From: Aliiroseovarius sp. Z3
GTDB taxonomy: Bacteria; Pseudomonadota; Alphaproteobacteria; Rhodobacterales; Rhodobacteraceae
Direction: 5' to 3'
Assembly: GCF_029105185.1 (NCBI RefSeq)
Contig: NZ_JAFMZK010000002.1
Location: 1-64,000, forward strand
DNA: 64,000 bases
Position numbers and translations under genes: made by a program. Below, in pieces: positions 1 through 8,767 of the stretch. Numbering within the stretch: the stretch's first letter is position 1; each line of letters begins with the position of its first letter. The notes under the pieces were generated by a model. That model searched no databases, was not told the origin of the DNA, and saw only the letters and a list, made by a program, of their open reading frames with translations.

Positions 1-466
<466 letters not shown>

Positions 467-597
467 ATCCAGTAGAAGACAATCCTACTGATCACTCAAA
501 AGCATACACACAAGTGTACTGACTTGGAGATCTGGAAAACCAAACCAAGGCGCAATCAGCCCGGAACGGTCAACCAGATATTTTGGCTTTTTCCTCG

Positions 598-713
<116 letters not shown>

Positions 714-755
714 CTAGAAAAAAGCCAACATTCTCTCAATACGATCAACAAAAAC

Positions 756-796
756 ACAAAACCGCCCCGTGCAGAAATGCCGGGGCGGTCTTGTGT
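756..796 (+). terminator. rRNA operon terminator
   Basis: A GC-rich hairpin pairs ACCGCCCCG (761-769) with CGGGGCGGT (781-789). The flanks ACACAA and TTGTGT can extend the stem. It sits 45 bases after 5S rRNA and is the obvious end of the rRNA transcript. Confidence 0.85.
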
Positions 797-1036
797 TCGG
801 AAGGGGAGATAATGCCCCCACCCCATCAACCATCCGCCCGGCCAGCTGACCTGAGCACCAAGGTCATAGCGCAAACAGCAACCGCATGAAGATGATCGTG
901 GGTGGATCGCGGTAAATCCTTCCATTCAAACCGATTGACACCTGATGGTTGAACGAATGATTGTTGCGCGAAGTCAAAGCTCAAACGATCGAAACACTCT
1001 TCGGCGTTTAGACCGCAGGAAAGGGTCGGATCAGAC
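797..1036 (+). other. Gene-free gap after the rRNA operon; weak promoter candidate
   Basis: No supportable gene is seen between the rRNA terminator and the next coding region. A TTGACA hexamer at 935-940 could be a -35 box for the following gene. The only -10 candidate at suitable spacing (TGATTG, 958-963) is poor. An antisense open frame across this gap and 5S has no coding character. Confidence 0.35.
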
Positions 1037-1966
1037 ATGATCAATCAGCGCCTCGCTCACAATTCCATCACATATTTCTTTGTGATGGACGGTGCTAAAT
1101 TCGAAACCCCTGGTCTGCTGTTGGCTGAATCGCTTCGTGGCGTGCTCGGTGATGGCCCTGATATCGTAGCATATACGCCCCATTCGAAGATTGCATCCAT
1201 TCGGCCGGTGACACGGCGAATGATGGATCTGTTGCGCGTGGATGTTTGCGGGTTTGATGACCAGCACGTAAACTGGTCGCCGAGTTATCCACATGGCAAT
1301 AAAATACTTGCGGCAGCAGAGCGACGCGATACTGATCTGTCTGTGTTCCTCGATACAGATGTTGTGTGTTTGGGCGCGCCTGATTTTTCTGTGGTCACTC
1401 CAACAACCCCGTTGTTCGCGACACCGGAAGGTGTTCCAACTTGGGGACGAGATGACGCCGATTGGACACCGGTCTACGACATGTTCGGGCTTGAGATGCC
1501 GGACTGGCGGGTAAAGCTGGTCAAGGGGCGTCGCCTGGTGGTTTTACCTTACTTCAATGCCGGAGTCGTGGGATTCGTCGAGCGCGGCAATCCCTCTGGC
1601 CAACGATTGCCTGATCTTTGGCTTGAGACGGCAATGGCGATTGACGCAAATCCCGTCATTAACAACAAACGGCCCTGGCTTGATCAGATTGCATTGCCCG
1701 TCGCTGCTGCCCGGATGGGTGGGAGAGTGGAGGTTCTGTCCGACCTGCATAACTACTCACCCTACCGTCTTAAGGACGGAGCAGAGTTGTCCAACGTAAA
1801 ATTGTTCCACTACCGCATGCCCGCGCATTACAGAAAATATGCGGCCTGCAGGCAGATTACCGAGCAACTGCTGGCGCGAGCACCGGCCCGAATGAGATCC
1901 AAGGTTCGCCGACGGTTGGGTATGTTTGTGCGGGACATTCAGCTTCCGGAAGAGCTGATTGGCTAA
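1037..1966 (+). CDS. Glycosyltransferase-like protein (GT-A type, orphan)
   Basis: A 309-residue soluble protein. The N-terminal half resembles nucleotide-sugar-dependent transferases of the GT-A fold: a beta strand ITYFFVMDGA near the start, then FLDTDVVCLG at residues 104-113, whose D106/D108 would be the metal-binding DXD motif. A later glycine/asparagine-rich stretch (YFNAGVVGF) fits the family pattern of the acceptor-side loop. The ATG follows a purine-rich site (GGAAAGGGT). No polysaccharide or LPS genes adjoin it. Function is inferred from motif only; the substrate is unknown. Confidence 0.6.
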   Translation: MINQRLAHNSITYFFVMDGAKFETPGLLLAESLRGVLGDGPDIVAYTPHSKIASIRPVTRRMMDLLRVDVCGFDDQHVNWSPSYPHGNKILAAAERRDTDLSVFLDTDVVCLGAPDFSVVTPTTPLFATPEGVPTWGRDDADWTPVYDMFGLEMPDWRVKLVKGRRLVVLPYFNAGVVGFVERGNPSGQRLPDLWLETAMAIDANPVINNKRPWLDQIALPVAAARMGGRVEVLSDLHNYSPYRLKDGAELSNVKLFHYRMPAHYRKYAACRQITEQLLARAPARMRSKVRRRLGMFVRDIQLPEELIG

Positions 1967-2044
1967 CAAGTCCTAACCTTTGATAGTTGGCCAACGAGCG
2001 GTCCCTGAATCTTGGAAAACGGAGGCCTAAGCAAAAGGCGCCCG

Positions 2045-2725
2045 TCACTCCGCCGCCGCACACCCCAGAAACCGCTCTACACGTGTTTGAACATCCGCCC
2101 AGATCGGCAGCAGGTCGGCGTTGTAATCCAGCACCACGTCAACACCGCTGGTGCGCAGTTGATGGGTGCAGGTCGGGCGGGGTGTGGTTTCAGGTGTCAT
2201 GCACTCGATGAAGGCGTGGGGGCTTTGGTCGGGGTGCAAGGCGGCAAAGCTGGTGCGTGGTGCCGGGGTCGTGCCAACAAGGGGAACCAATCCAACGTCG
2301 TTTGGTGTTGCTGTCATCGACAAGGTTTCCAGCCGTTCGGAAATGTCGGGCAAATCGCTGATCAGCATGGTGATGAACGCGGTCTGGGCGTCGTTTCCTT
2401 GCTGGGTGGCCGATAGACGAAGCGCCTGTGCGCTGCTGACGGGCAGGAAGTTCGACACCATCATCCGCAACAGAAGTGATCCATGCCGCAGACCACTTTG
2501 CTGATCGGCCCGATGCTCCAGATAGGGGCTGGGCAGAGAGAGTTGGACCTCACCTTCGACCCCCATATCAAGATACAGCACCACCATGTCGACATCTGCG
2601 GTGAACAGGTGGCAAGGGTCCGCTTTTGGGGTGTTCAGAAGTGCATCATAGCTGATCGCGCGCGCGGGCAATGCGGTGGCAAGCGCGATGAGGCCAGAGA
2701 TGAACAGGGCGCCAAATGGTTTCAC
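2045..2725 (-). CDS. Exported hypothetical protein
   Basis: A 226-residue protein with a clear Sec signal peptide: KPF, then a hydrophobic core, and an ARA cleavage site near residue 23. The mature part has several cysteines (around DPCHLF, FIECMTP, CTHQ and the C-terminal FLGC) that could form disulfides in the periplasm. No known domain was recognised. The apparent start codon is GTG with only a weak ribosome-binding site. It lies just upstream of the PagL-like gene's stop, on the opposite strand from the glycosyltransferase. Confidence 0.65.
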   Translation of the reverse strand: MKPFGALFISGLIALATALPARAISYDALLNTPKADPCHLFTADVDMVVLYLDMGVEGEVQLSLPSPYLEHRADQQSGLRHGSLLLRMMVSNFLPVSSAQALRLSATQQGNDAQTAFITMLISDLPDISERLETLSMTATPNDVGLVPLVGTTPAPRTSFAALHPDQSPHAFIECMTPETTPRPTCTHQLRTSGVDVVLDYNADLLPIWADVQTRVERFLGCAAAE

Positions 2726-2779
2726 GCTTCGACTATGCGCCCGTTGCGTCGTTTCAGCAAATCTTGCGTGTTCGTGCGT

Positions 2780-3292
2780 TTACTCTGCCGGCACGGAAAC
2801 GCGCATCTGCAGGCTCTCTAGCCCCGGATTGACGGGCACGATGTCCCCGTTCGACCGGTGATCCAGCGATATGCTGTAGCGCATACCGTCCGGCCGTTCG
2901 TATCCTGCGTCGATGCCCGAGCGGAATTCGATCGGGTGGCCCATGACGGGACCGTTGCCGCGCAGCCAGAGACCGGGCATGAACGACAGCTGCGCGAAGG
3001 ATCGTCCGCCCCAGAGGTGGAAGGCGTTCACCGCGCCCAGACCGATCCAGACATCGCCAAGGCTGTCCACCGAAACGCCGATTGTCGGCTGGAACGGGCC
3101 ATAGCTGATGGGAAGATCGTGGCGATAATACGCCTCAGTCCCGATGGAATCGGCTTCGAAAATCAGATCGCCCGCAGAGATCACATGGCGGGCCACGGTG
3201 GCCGCCGGTTTCACACAGCCAGAGCCACAGTGATTGACCCACATGTCGATCAATCCGGTGAGCAGAAACAAGACCGCCAGTGTGCCGTCCAT
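2780..3292 (-). CDS. Acyloxyacyl hydrolase / lipid A 3-O-deacylase (PagL-like)
   Basis: A 170-residue protein with a hydrophobic N-terminal segment, followed by beta-strand-rich sequence typical of a small outer-membrane barrel. The C-terminal block HRSN...NPGLES carries the PagL signature. H145, S147 and E159 match the His-Ser-Glu catalytic triad of lipid A 3-O-deacylases, which remove the 3-position acyl chain of lipid A. I chose the ATG at 3292 because AAGGA sits 7 bases upstream; an in-frame ATG at 3346 has no such site. Confidence 0.75.
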   Translation of the reverse strand: MDGTLAVLFLLTGLIDMWVNHCGSGCVKPAATVARHVISAGDLIFEADSIGTEAYYRHDLPISYGPFQPTIGVSVDSLGDVWIGLGAVNAFHLWGGRSFAQLSFMPGLWLRGNGPVMGHPIEFRSGIDAGYERPDGMRYSISLDHRSNGDIVPVNPGLESLQMRVSVPAE

Positions 3293-3395
3293 CCATGTAT
3301 CCTTCCGTATTTTCAGATAGCTAACCAAATTGGCGCGCAATGTCACGCGACCGGATTCCCGTGCGTTTTTGTTACAGATTTTTTACCGAATGCGC

Positions 3396-3424
3396 TTGTA
3401 GTCCCGGAATCAGCGGCCTATATA
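3396..3424 (+). promoter_or_regulatory. Promoter of initiator tRNA-Met
   Basis: A TTGTAG -35 box (3396-3401) and a TATATA -10 box (3419-3424) are separated by 17 bases. The tRNA starts 11 bases after the -10 box. This is direct sequence evidence that the tRNA has its own promoter and does not depend on the rRNA operon. Confidence 0.65.
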
Positions 3425-3435
3425 CACCGCATTGG

Positions 3436-3512
<77 letters not shown>

Positions 3513-3524
3513 AAATCTAATGAC

Positions 3525-3554
3525 ACCCCACCCTTAATACGGTGGGGTTTGTCG
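3525..3554 (+). terminator. Terminator after tRNA-fMet
   Basis: ACCCCACC (3525-3532) pairs with GGTGGGGT (3541-3548) around an 8-base loop, followed by a T-rich tail. It ends the tRNA transcript. Confidence 0.75.
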
Positions 3555-3610
3555 TTTTCGGACCTGACGATCAGAATTTGGTCGGACAAGCCCGGCCATT
3601 AATGAATGCA

Positions 3611-4543
3611 TCAGGTCTGTAGTTCGTCAACCCAAGGTGGGTTTGCCCCAGCGCGTGACACCGTGATGGCTGCGATGCGTGCGCCAAAGGTCAGCGCCGC
3701 CTGCAGGTGGTTTGCGGAAATGTTGCGGATGGCGTCTTTGTTCAGAAGATCCAACTCGGATAATTTCGCCAACACACCTGCGTTGAACGTGTCACCCGCG
3801 CCGACGGTATCAACAACCGTGGCCCGCTGACTGGGTGCGGACACTTCAAGCCCGTTTGAGGTGAAGGCAGAAGCCCCTTCTGAGCCTTTCGTCACAATGA
3901 CAACGGAGGGACCAGCCTGCAGCAGTCGCCGGGCTTTGTCGGCAAGATCGCCAGTGCCGGGCTGGATCCAGTCCAGATCCTCGTCGGACACTTTCACGAT
4001 GTCCGACACAGACAGCATACGGTCTAGACGGTTCCTGTAACGATCGACGTCCTCGATAAAGTTGGGGCGAATATTCGGGTCCAGCATAACCATTCGGCCC
4101 GCCGCGCCCTGTTCTGCCAGATAAGCATAGGTGTCAGCGCCCGGTTCGCACGCAAGGCTGATGCCGCCAAAATAGAGCGCAGCGACATTGTCCGGAACGG
4201 TAGGCAAGTCACCTGGCAAAAGCATGCGCCCTGCAGAGTTTTCATCGAAGAAAGTATAGGTTGCCTGGCCATCGGACAGCCTGACGAAGGCCAGCGTTGT
4301 GTGACGGTCTGACCTTATCGTCAAGGATGTGTTCACATTACTGGCGTGTAGCGCCTGTTCCAACTGTGCGCCAAACATGTCAGTCGACAGCCCGGTTAGC
4401 ATTCCTGTTCTCACGCCCAGCCGCCCCAAGGCGATGGCTGTGTTGAACACTGCCCCACCCGAATGCGGTGTAAAGCCCTCTTGCCCCGTCTCAGTTGGGG
4501 TAGGGATCATATCAATCAGAGCTTCGCCGCAGCAGAGAATCAT
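3611..4543 (-). CDS. frk: Fructokinase, PfkB (ribokinase-like) family
   Basis: A 310-residue sugar kinase that should convert fructose to fructose 6-phosphate with ATP. The N-terminal PfkB signature with GGAVFNTAIALGRLG begins at residue 29. The second signature DTVGAGDTFNAG spans 245-256, with D251 as catalytic base. It is divergent from a LacI-family repressor, and an AGE-type aldose-ketose isomerase lies beyond that. This makes fructose the likely substrate, though the PfkB family also includes 2-keto-3-deoxygluconate kinases. LacI-type operators lie in the shared promoter gap. Confidence 0.82.
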   Translation of the reverse strand: MILCCGEALIDMIPTPTETGQEGFTPHSGGAVFNTAIALGRLGVRTGMLTGLSTDMFGAQLEQALHASNVNTSLTIRSDRHTTLAFVRLSDGQATYTFFDENSAGRMLLPGDLPTVPDNVAALYFGGISLACEPGADTYAYLAEQGAAGRMVMLDPNIRPNFIEDVDRYRNRLDRMLSVSDIVKVSDEDLDWIQPGTGDLADKARRLLQAGPSVVIVTKGSEGASAFTSNGLEVSAPSQRATVVDTVGAGDTFNAGVLAKLSELDLLNKDAIRNISANHLQAALTFGARIAAITVSRAGANPPWVDELQT

Positions 4544-4580
4544 GTTCCGGTCCCTCGGGTGATTGGTTTACTTTTCTAGT

Positions 4581-4593
4581 TATAACGATATAA
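4581..4593. promoter_or_regulatory. Putative LacI-type operator 1
   Basis: TATAACGATATAA is an imperfect palindrome around a central CG, the usual centre of LacI-family operators. It lies 38 bases upstream of the fructokinase start. It shares the pattern TAACGATNTAAA with the site at 4687-4700, read on the other strand. It is probably bound by the adjacent LacI repressor. Confidence 0.5.
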
Positions 4594-4686
4594 ACTTGAC
4601 ACGAGTCAACAAAAGGATGCTCTGAATTGAAGCTATGCTGCGCAGGCCAAAGCTTCATTTTACGTACTCCGGGTTAGCCTGCAGTA

Positions 4687-4700
4687 TTTAAATCGTTAAA
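4687..4700. promoter_or_regulatory. Putative LacI-type operator 2
   Basis: TTTAAATCGTTAAA has a central CG. On the reverse strand it reads TTTAACGATTTAAA, closely matching the site at 4581-4593. It lies 36 bases upstream of the LacI-family gene, consistent with autoregulation and shared control of both divergent units. Confidence 0.5.
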
Positions 4701-4735
4701 AAATACACCGAACACCGCGCAGTCAGGTAAGGTCG

Positions 4736-5761
4736 ATGCCAAAACAGAATATCAGACCCACACAACGCACAATCGCTGATCGGTTAGGCATTTCGGTTGG
4801 CGCGGTCTCGCGGGCGTTGGCAAACGATGCACAGATGTCTGAAGAAACGCGTGCCTCGGTCCGAAAAACTGCCGAAGAGCTGGGATATACGCCTGACCGT
4901 GCCGCGCAACGCCTGCGTACTGGGCGGACATATGTCATCCATCTCATCCTGCCGCCGCATAATGAAATTCTTGGGTTCGGAAACCTTCTTGTAGGTGGCA
5001 TCAGCGCTGGTTTGGTCGACACGCCCTTTGATTTGCTGGTTTGGCCTGATCATGGGAACGAACAATCGCTGGACCGGATCGAACGGATCGTTCGCTGCAA
5101 TCTGGCGGATGGTATCATTTTTTCGCGCACAAGCCCGGATGACAGCCGCATCCGGTTTCTTTCTGAGGCTGGGTTCCCCTTTGCAACACATGGGCGGTCT
5201 GAATTTGCGACGCCGCATGCGTTTGTCGATTATGACAATCATGCGTTCGGCAAGCAGGCAGCCGAGAAGATGATCGAGCGTGGGGCGAAGCGGCTGGCGA
5301 TCCTTCTGCCTGATGATCGGTTCATGTTTCATCATCATCTTCTGCATGGGTTTATGGCAGCGGTGCGGGCCGCCGGCGTCGACTATGAAGTTCTTGACGG
5401 GATATCGCTGGATAGCGGGGGGCATGAGATATCGGATCAGTTACGCAACCGGTTAAGCAAGGCCAACCCGCCGGACGGGTTGATCTTTCCAGGTGATGTC
5501 TCGGCCTTGGCCGGGCTGGCGGCCATTCAGGACCGTGGTCTGACTGTGGGTCGCGATGTGCACGTCATGGTCAAGCAGACTTCTGGGGTGTTTGACCTTG
5601 TGCGGCCGTGTGTGGACAGCCTGCACGAAGACCTGTCGGCAGCCGGACGGTCGTTGGCCCAGATAATTGTTGATCGGATCAACGGCGTGCCTGCAGGGGA
5701 TCTACAGCGCGTTCTTCCTGTGCTGACCACGCCGGATCACGCGCCCATTGCCGCGGATTAG
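4736..5761 (+). CDS. LacI-family transcriptional regulator
   Basis: A 341-residue repressor. The N-terminal helix-turn-helix (RTIADRLGISVGAVSRALAN, residues 11-30) is followed by the hinge (GYTPDRAAQRLRTGRT) and a periplasmic-binding-protein-like effector domain. It faces the fructokinase gene and is followed 37 bases later by the AGE-family isomerase, so it probably senses a hexose or its derivative. The inferred operators in the intergenic gap support local regulation. The true ligand cannot be read from sequence. Confidence 0.88.
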   Translation: MPKQNIRPTQRTIADRLGISVGAVSRALANDAQMSEETRASVRKTAEELGYTPDRAAQRLRTGRTYVIHLILPPHNEILGFGNLLVGGISAGLVDTPFDLLVWPDHGNEQSLDRIERIVRCNLADGIIFSRTSPDDSRIRFLSEAGFPFATHGRSEFATPHAFVDYDNHAFGKQAAEKMIERGAKRLAILLPDDRFMFHHHLLHGFMAAVRAAGVDYEVLDGISLDSGGHEISDQLRNRLSKANPPDGLIFPGDVSALAGLAAIQDRGLTVGRDVHVMVKQTSGVFDLVRPCVDSLHEDLSAAGRSLAQIIVDRINGVPAGDLQRVLPVLTTPDHAPIAAD

Positions 5762-5798
5762 CCAGCCGTAGTTCCAGCGATAATAAACAGAGGTTTTC

Positions 5799-7037
5799 AT
5801 GACAGATTATCATCCATGTGCGCCCAAACCCCGGCACCGATTTGGTACGCCGGAACATCGTGAATTCTTGAGTTCTGATGCGCGGCGCCAGTTTTCGTTT
5901 TTCAACGAAAGCCTGCGCCCAGACGGTGGGTTCTACGTGCTTGGCCACGAAGGGGCGCCCCTTGCAGACACCGTGCAAGAGCTTCACACAACCACGCGCT
6001 TGGTGCATTCTTATGCGTTGGGAAAACTGGCCGGGTCACCGGGGTGTGATGCGGTGATTGATGCCGGGATGGACTATCTCTGGAACCATCATCGCGATGC
6101 AGATCATGGCGGATACTTCTGGGCACTGGACCGCGACGCCGTGCATGATGATCGCAAGCTGGCTTATGGTCATATGTTCGTGCTTCTGGCCGGGGCCAGC
6201 GCCAAGCTCGCGGGACACCCGGATGCAGATCGTTTGATCGACGATGTGAGCGCTGTCCTTGACCAGAAGTTTTGGGAAGACGACGCAGGGCTGTTTGCGG
6301 ATGAATGGAACCGCGACTGGTCACCGTTTTCGACCTATCGCGGCATGAACGCAAACATGCATGGTGTCGAAGCTTTGTTGACCGCATACGAGGCAACGGG
6401 GCGGGATGGGTATCTTGAGAAGGCCGGTCGCATACTCGAATTCTTTACCGGCAGGATTGGTCCTGCGGAGAACTGGAGATTGCCCGAGCACTATACCGAG
6501 ACTTGGCAGACTGATCGGGACTATTCCGGCAACCCTATGTTCCGTCCGGCAGGAACAACGCCGGGTCATTCCTTCGAATTTGCGCGGCTGTTGTTGCAAT
6601 ACTGGGATCTGCGCGGCCGCCCCGAAGAAGGGTCGCGCGACGCCGCGTGGGCGTTGACCGAACGCGCGTTGACAGATGCGTGGAACGCCGAAAGCGGGGG
6701 GCTGTATTACACACTGGATTTTGGTGGTGCTCCTGCGATCCGCGACCGCTACTGGTGGCCGGTGACCGAGGCCATCGGTGTGCTTGCAAGTTTCCTAAAG
6801 CTCGGCGGCACCAAGGAACAAGGCGACTGGTACGCGCGACTTTGGCAATTCGCGGACACCCATTTCATCGACCACGAGCGCGGTGGCTGGTATCCCGAAA
6901 TTGATCAGGCCGGTCATCCAACCGTTACGCAATTCAACGGAAAGCCCGACATCTATCATGCCGTGCAGGCTTGCCTGTTTCCCCTTTCGACTCGATTGTC
7001 ACATATTGCCGTTCATCTGGGTGGCGCTCTTCGATAA
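5799..7037 (+). CDS. AGE-family aldose-ketose isomerase (mannose isomerase-like)
   Basis: A 412-residue (alpha/alpha)6-barrel enzyme of the N-acylglucosamine 2-epimerase superfamily. Conserved histidines occur in MHGVEALL (H188), GHSFEF (H257) and DIYHAVQA (H387), the positions used for ring opening and proton transfer in YihS and mannose isomerases. The length matches isomerases of this family. Its neighbours suggest mannose-to-fructose conversion feeding fructokinase. No dedicated sugar transporter is present, so the sugar would enter by another system. An N-acyl-hexosamine epimerase is a less likely alternative. Confidence 0.8.
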   Translation: MTDYHPCAPKPRHRFGTPEHREFLSSDARRQFSFFNESLRPDGGFYVLGHEGAPLADTVQELHTTTRLVHSYALGKLAGSPGCDAVIDAGMDYLWNHHRDADHGGYFWALDRDAVHDDRKLAYGHMFVLLAGASAKLAGHPDADRLIDDVSAVLDQKFWEDDAGLFADEWNRDWSPFSTYRGMNANMHGVEALLTAYEATGRDGYLEKAGRILEFFTGRIGPAENWRLPEHYTETWQTDRDYSGNPMFRPAGTTPGHSFEFARLLLQYWDLRGRPEEGSRDAAWALTERALTDAWNAESGGLYYTLDFGGAPAIRDRYWWPVTEAIGVLASFLKLGGTKEQGDWYARLWQFADTHFIDHERGGWYPEIDQAGHPTVTQFNGKPDIYHAVQACLFPLSTRLSHIAVHLGGALR

Positions 7038-7157
7038 GCGTCCGAGAAATTTTGCGAACATGATTTGTGTCATTGCGCGCGCCCACCAGTTCAGTGCAAT
7101 GGATCGGACCTGACCGGGCAGTCATTGAACGCCCAAACCCGTCTGAAAGAGGATCAA

Positions 7158-7571
7158 ATGTATAAGAAAATTCTTGTCCCCATGGCGCTGGATCACGGTA
7201 TCTCGCCCGAGACGCTTGAGATCGCCAGAAACCTTCTGGCGGAAGGTGGCGATATCACGGCGCTGCATGTCCATGAGGCTCCGCAAGCCTCTGTGAGTGC
7301 ATATCTGAACGATGATATCGTGAAGGCCGGTCGCGATCATGCCCATAACACTCTGATGAAAAAAACAGAGGGGTTAGAGGGGGTAACGCCCGTGCTTCTG
7401 ACCGGACACACGGCACGCACGATTATTGACTATGCGCACAAACACGACTTTGACTGCGTGGTGATTGGGTCGCATAGACCGGGCCTCAGCGACTTTTTCC
7501 TGGGGTCAACCGCGGCGCGGGTGGTGCGGCATTGTCGATGTGCAGTGCATGTTCAACGAACGCAGAACTGA
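7158..7571 (+). CDS. Universal stress protein, UspA family
   Basis: A 137-residue single-domain protein beginning MYKKILVPMALDHG. The ATP-binding type signature is visible near the C-terminus: GSHRPGLSDFFLGS, then TAARVVRHC. The start was chosen at the ATG preceded by AGAGGA; longer frames lack homology. It stands alone between the isomerase and a terminator. Its role in stress survival is inferred from the family. Confidence 0.88.
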   Translation: MYKKILVPMALDHGISPETLEIARNLLAEGGDITALHVHEAPQASVSAYLNDDIVKAGRDHAHNTLMKKTEGLEGVTPVLLTGHTARTIIDYAHKHDFDCVVIGSHRPGLSDFFLGSTAARVVRHCRCAVHVQRTQN

Positions 7572-7580
7572 CAGCGTAAC

Positions 7581-7606
7581 TGCCCGGGGGATAAACCACC
7601 GGGCAA
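7581..7606. terminator. Hairpin between uspA-like gene and adh
   Basis: TGCCCGG (7581-7587) pairs with CCGGGCA (7599-7605) between two convergent genes. It could end both transcripts. There is no strong T-run on the plus strand. Confidence 0.55.
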
Positions 7607-7621
7607 TTAGGAAAGAGAGGT

Positions 7622-8767
7622 TCAAAGCACCTCGTTAAAAAGCTGCGTCAGGTTCTCTTTGGTCAGTTCAATCGGGTTGCCACCGCATGAGGGGTCGATC
7701 AATGCGCCTTTCACCAACGTGTCAATCTCAGGATTGCTGATGCCCAGATCGCTGACGCGCTTCGGGATCGCCATGCTGTCATTGAAATCCTGAACGAAGG
7801 ATTGGAAGCCTTCGAACCCACCTGTGATGCCCAGATAACCAGCGGCCAGATCAAACCGATCCTTGATCGCCGGTGCATTGAAGCGCAGCACCGCAGGCAT
7901 ACAGATCGCGTTCGTCGTGCCATGGTGGGTATGATACATCGCGCCAATCGGATGGCTCAGCGCATGGATCGCGCCCAGCCCTTTTTGAAAGGCGGTGGCC
8001 CCCATCGCGGCGGCGCTCATCATGTTGGCGCGTGCCTCGATATCGGTCCCGTCAGCATAGGCGCGGGGCAGGTTGTCGATGACCAGTTTCATCCCTTCAA
8101 GCGCGATGCCCTGGCTCATGGGGTGATAATGCGGGCTGGAATACGCTTCGACACAATGGGCGAACGCATCCAGACCCGTGCCCGCCGTGATGAATTTCGG
8201 CATCCCCACAGTCAGCTCCGGATCGCAGATCACCACGCTGGGCAGAACTTTGGGGTGGAAAATGATCTTCTTTTCGTGTGTTTGCGAATTGGTGATCACG
8301 CTGGCGCGCCCGACTTCGGATCCTGTTCCGGCAGTGGTCGGAACCGCAACGATAGGCGCGATGGCGGCCGCGTCGGCACGGGTCCACCAATCGCCAACGT
8401 CCTCAAAATCCCAAACGGGGCGCGATTGGCCAGCCATGAAGGCAACCATTTTGCCCAGATCCAGCCCAGATCCGCCGCCAAAAGCGATCACACCATCATG
8501 CCCGCCAGCCTTATAGGCTTCGACACCGGCGGTCAGGTTCACCTCGTTCGGGTTCGGATCCACATCTGAAAACAGACCGCGGCCCAGCCCTGCGGCCTCC
8601 ATGATATCCAGCGTGTCCTTGGTGATCGGCAGATCGGCCAACCCTTTGTCTGTCACCAACAATGGCCGCTTGATACCCGCTTGCGCGCATGCTTCGGGAA
8701 GTTCTTTGATGCGGCCGGCACCAAACTTGATTGCGGTCGGATAGGACCAGTTTCCTTGCAGGCTCAT
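7622..8767 (-). CDS. Iron-containing alcohol dehydrogenase (group III)
   Basis: A 381-residue NAD(P)-dependent dehydrogenase. The N-terminal nucleotide-binding part has FGGGSGLDLGK. The PTTAGTGSEVGR segment and the metal-binding part (DAFAHCVEAYSS, then HALSHPIGAMYHTHHG) supply the Asp/His iron ligands. The start at 8767 overlaps the aldehyde dehydrogenase stop by 4 bases (ATGA), so the two are translationally coupled. It is the last gene of the RpiR-linked catabolic operon. It probably oxidises a hydroxyl on the pathway intermediate to an aldehyde for the preceding enzyme. Confidence 0.9.
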   Translation of the reverse strand: MSLQGNWSYPTAIKFGAGRIKELPEACAQAGIKRPLLVTDKGLADLPITKDTLDIMEAAGLGRGLFSDVDPNPNEVNLTAGVEAYKAGGHDGVIAFGGGSGLDLGKMVAFMAGQSRPVWDFEDVGDWWTRADAAAIAPIVAVPTTAGTGSEVGRASVITNSQTHEKKIIFHPKVLPSVVICDPELTVGMPKFITAGTGLDAFAHCVEAYSSPHYHPMSQGIALEGMKLVIDNLPRAYADGTDIEARANMMSAAAMGATAFQKGLGAIHALSHPIGAMYHTHHGTTNAICMPAVLRFNAPAIKDRFDLAAGYLGITGGFEGFQSFVQDFNDSMAIPKRVSDLGISNPEIDTLVKGALIDPSCGGNPIELTKENLTQLFNEVL

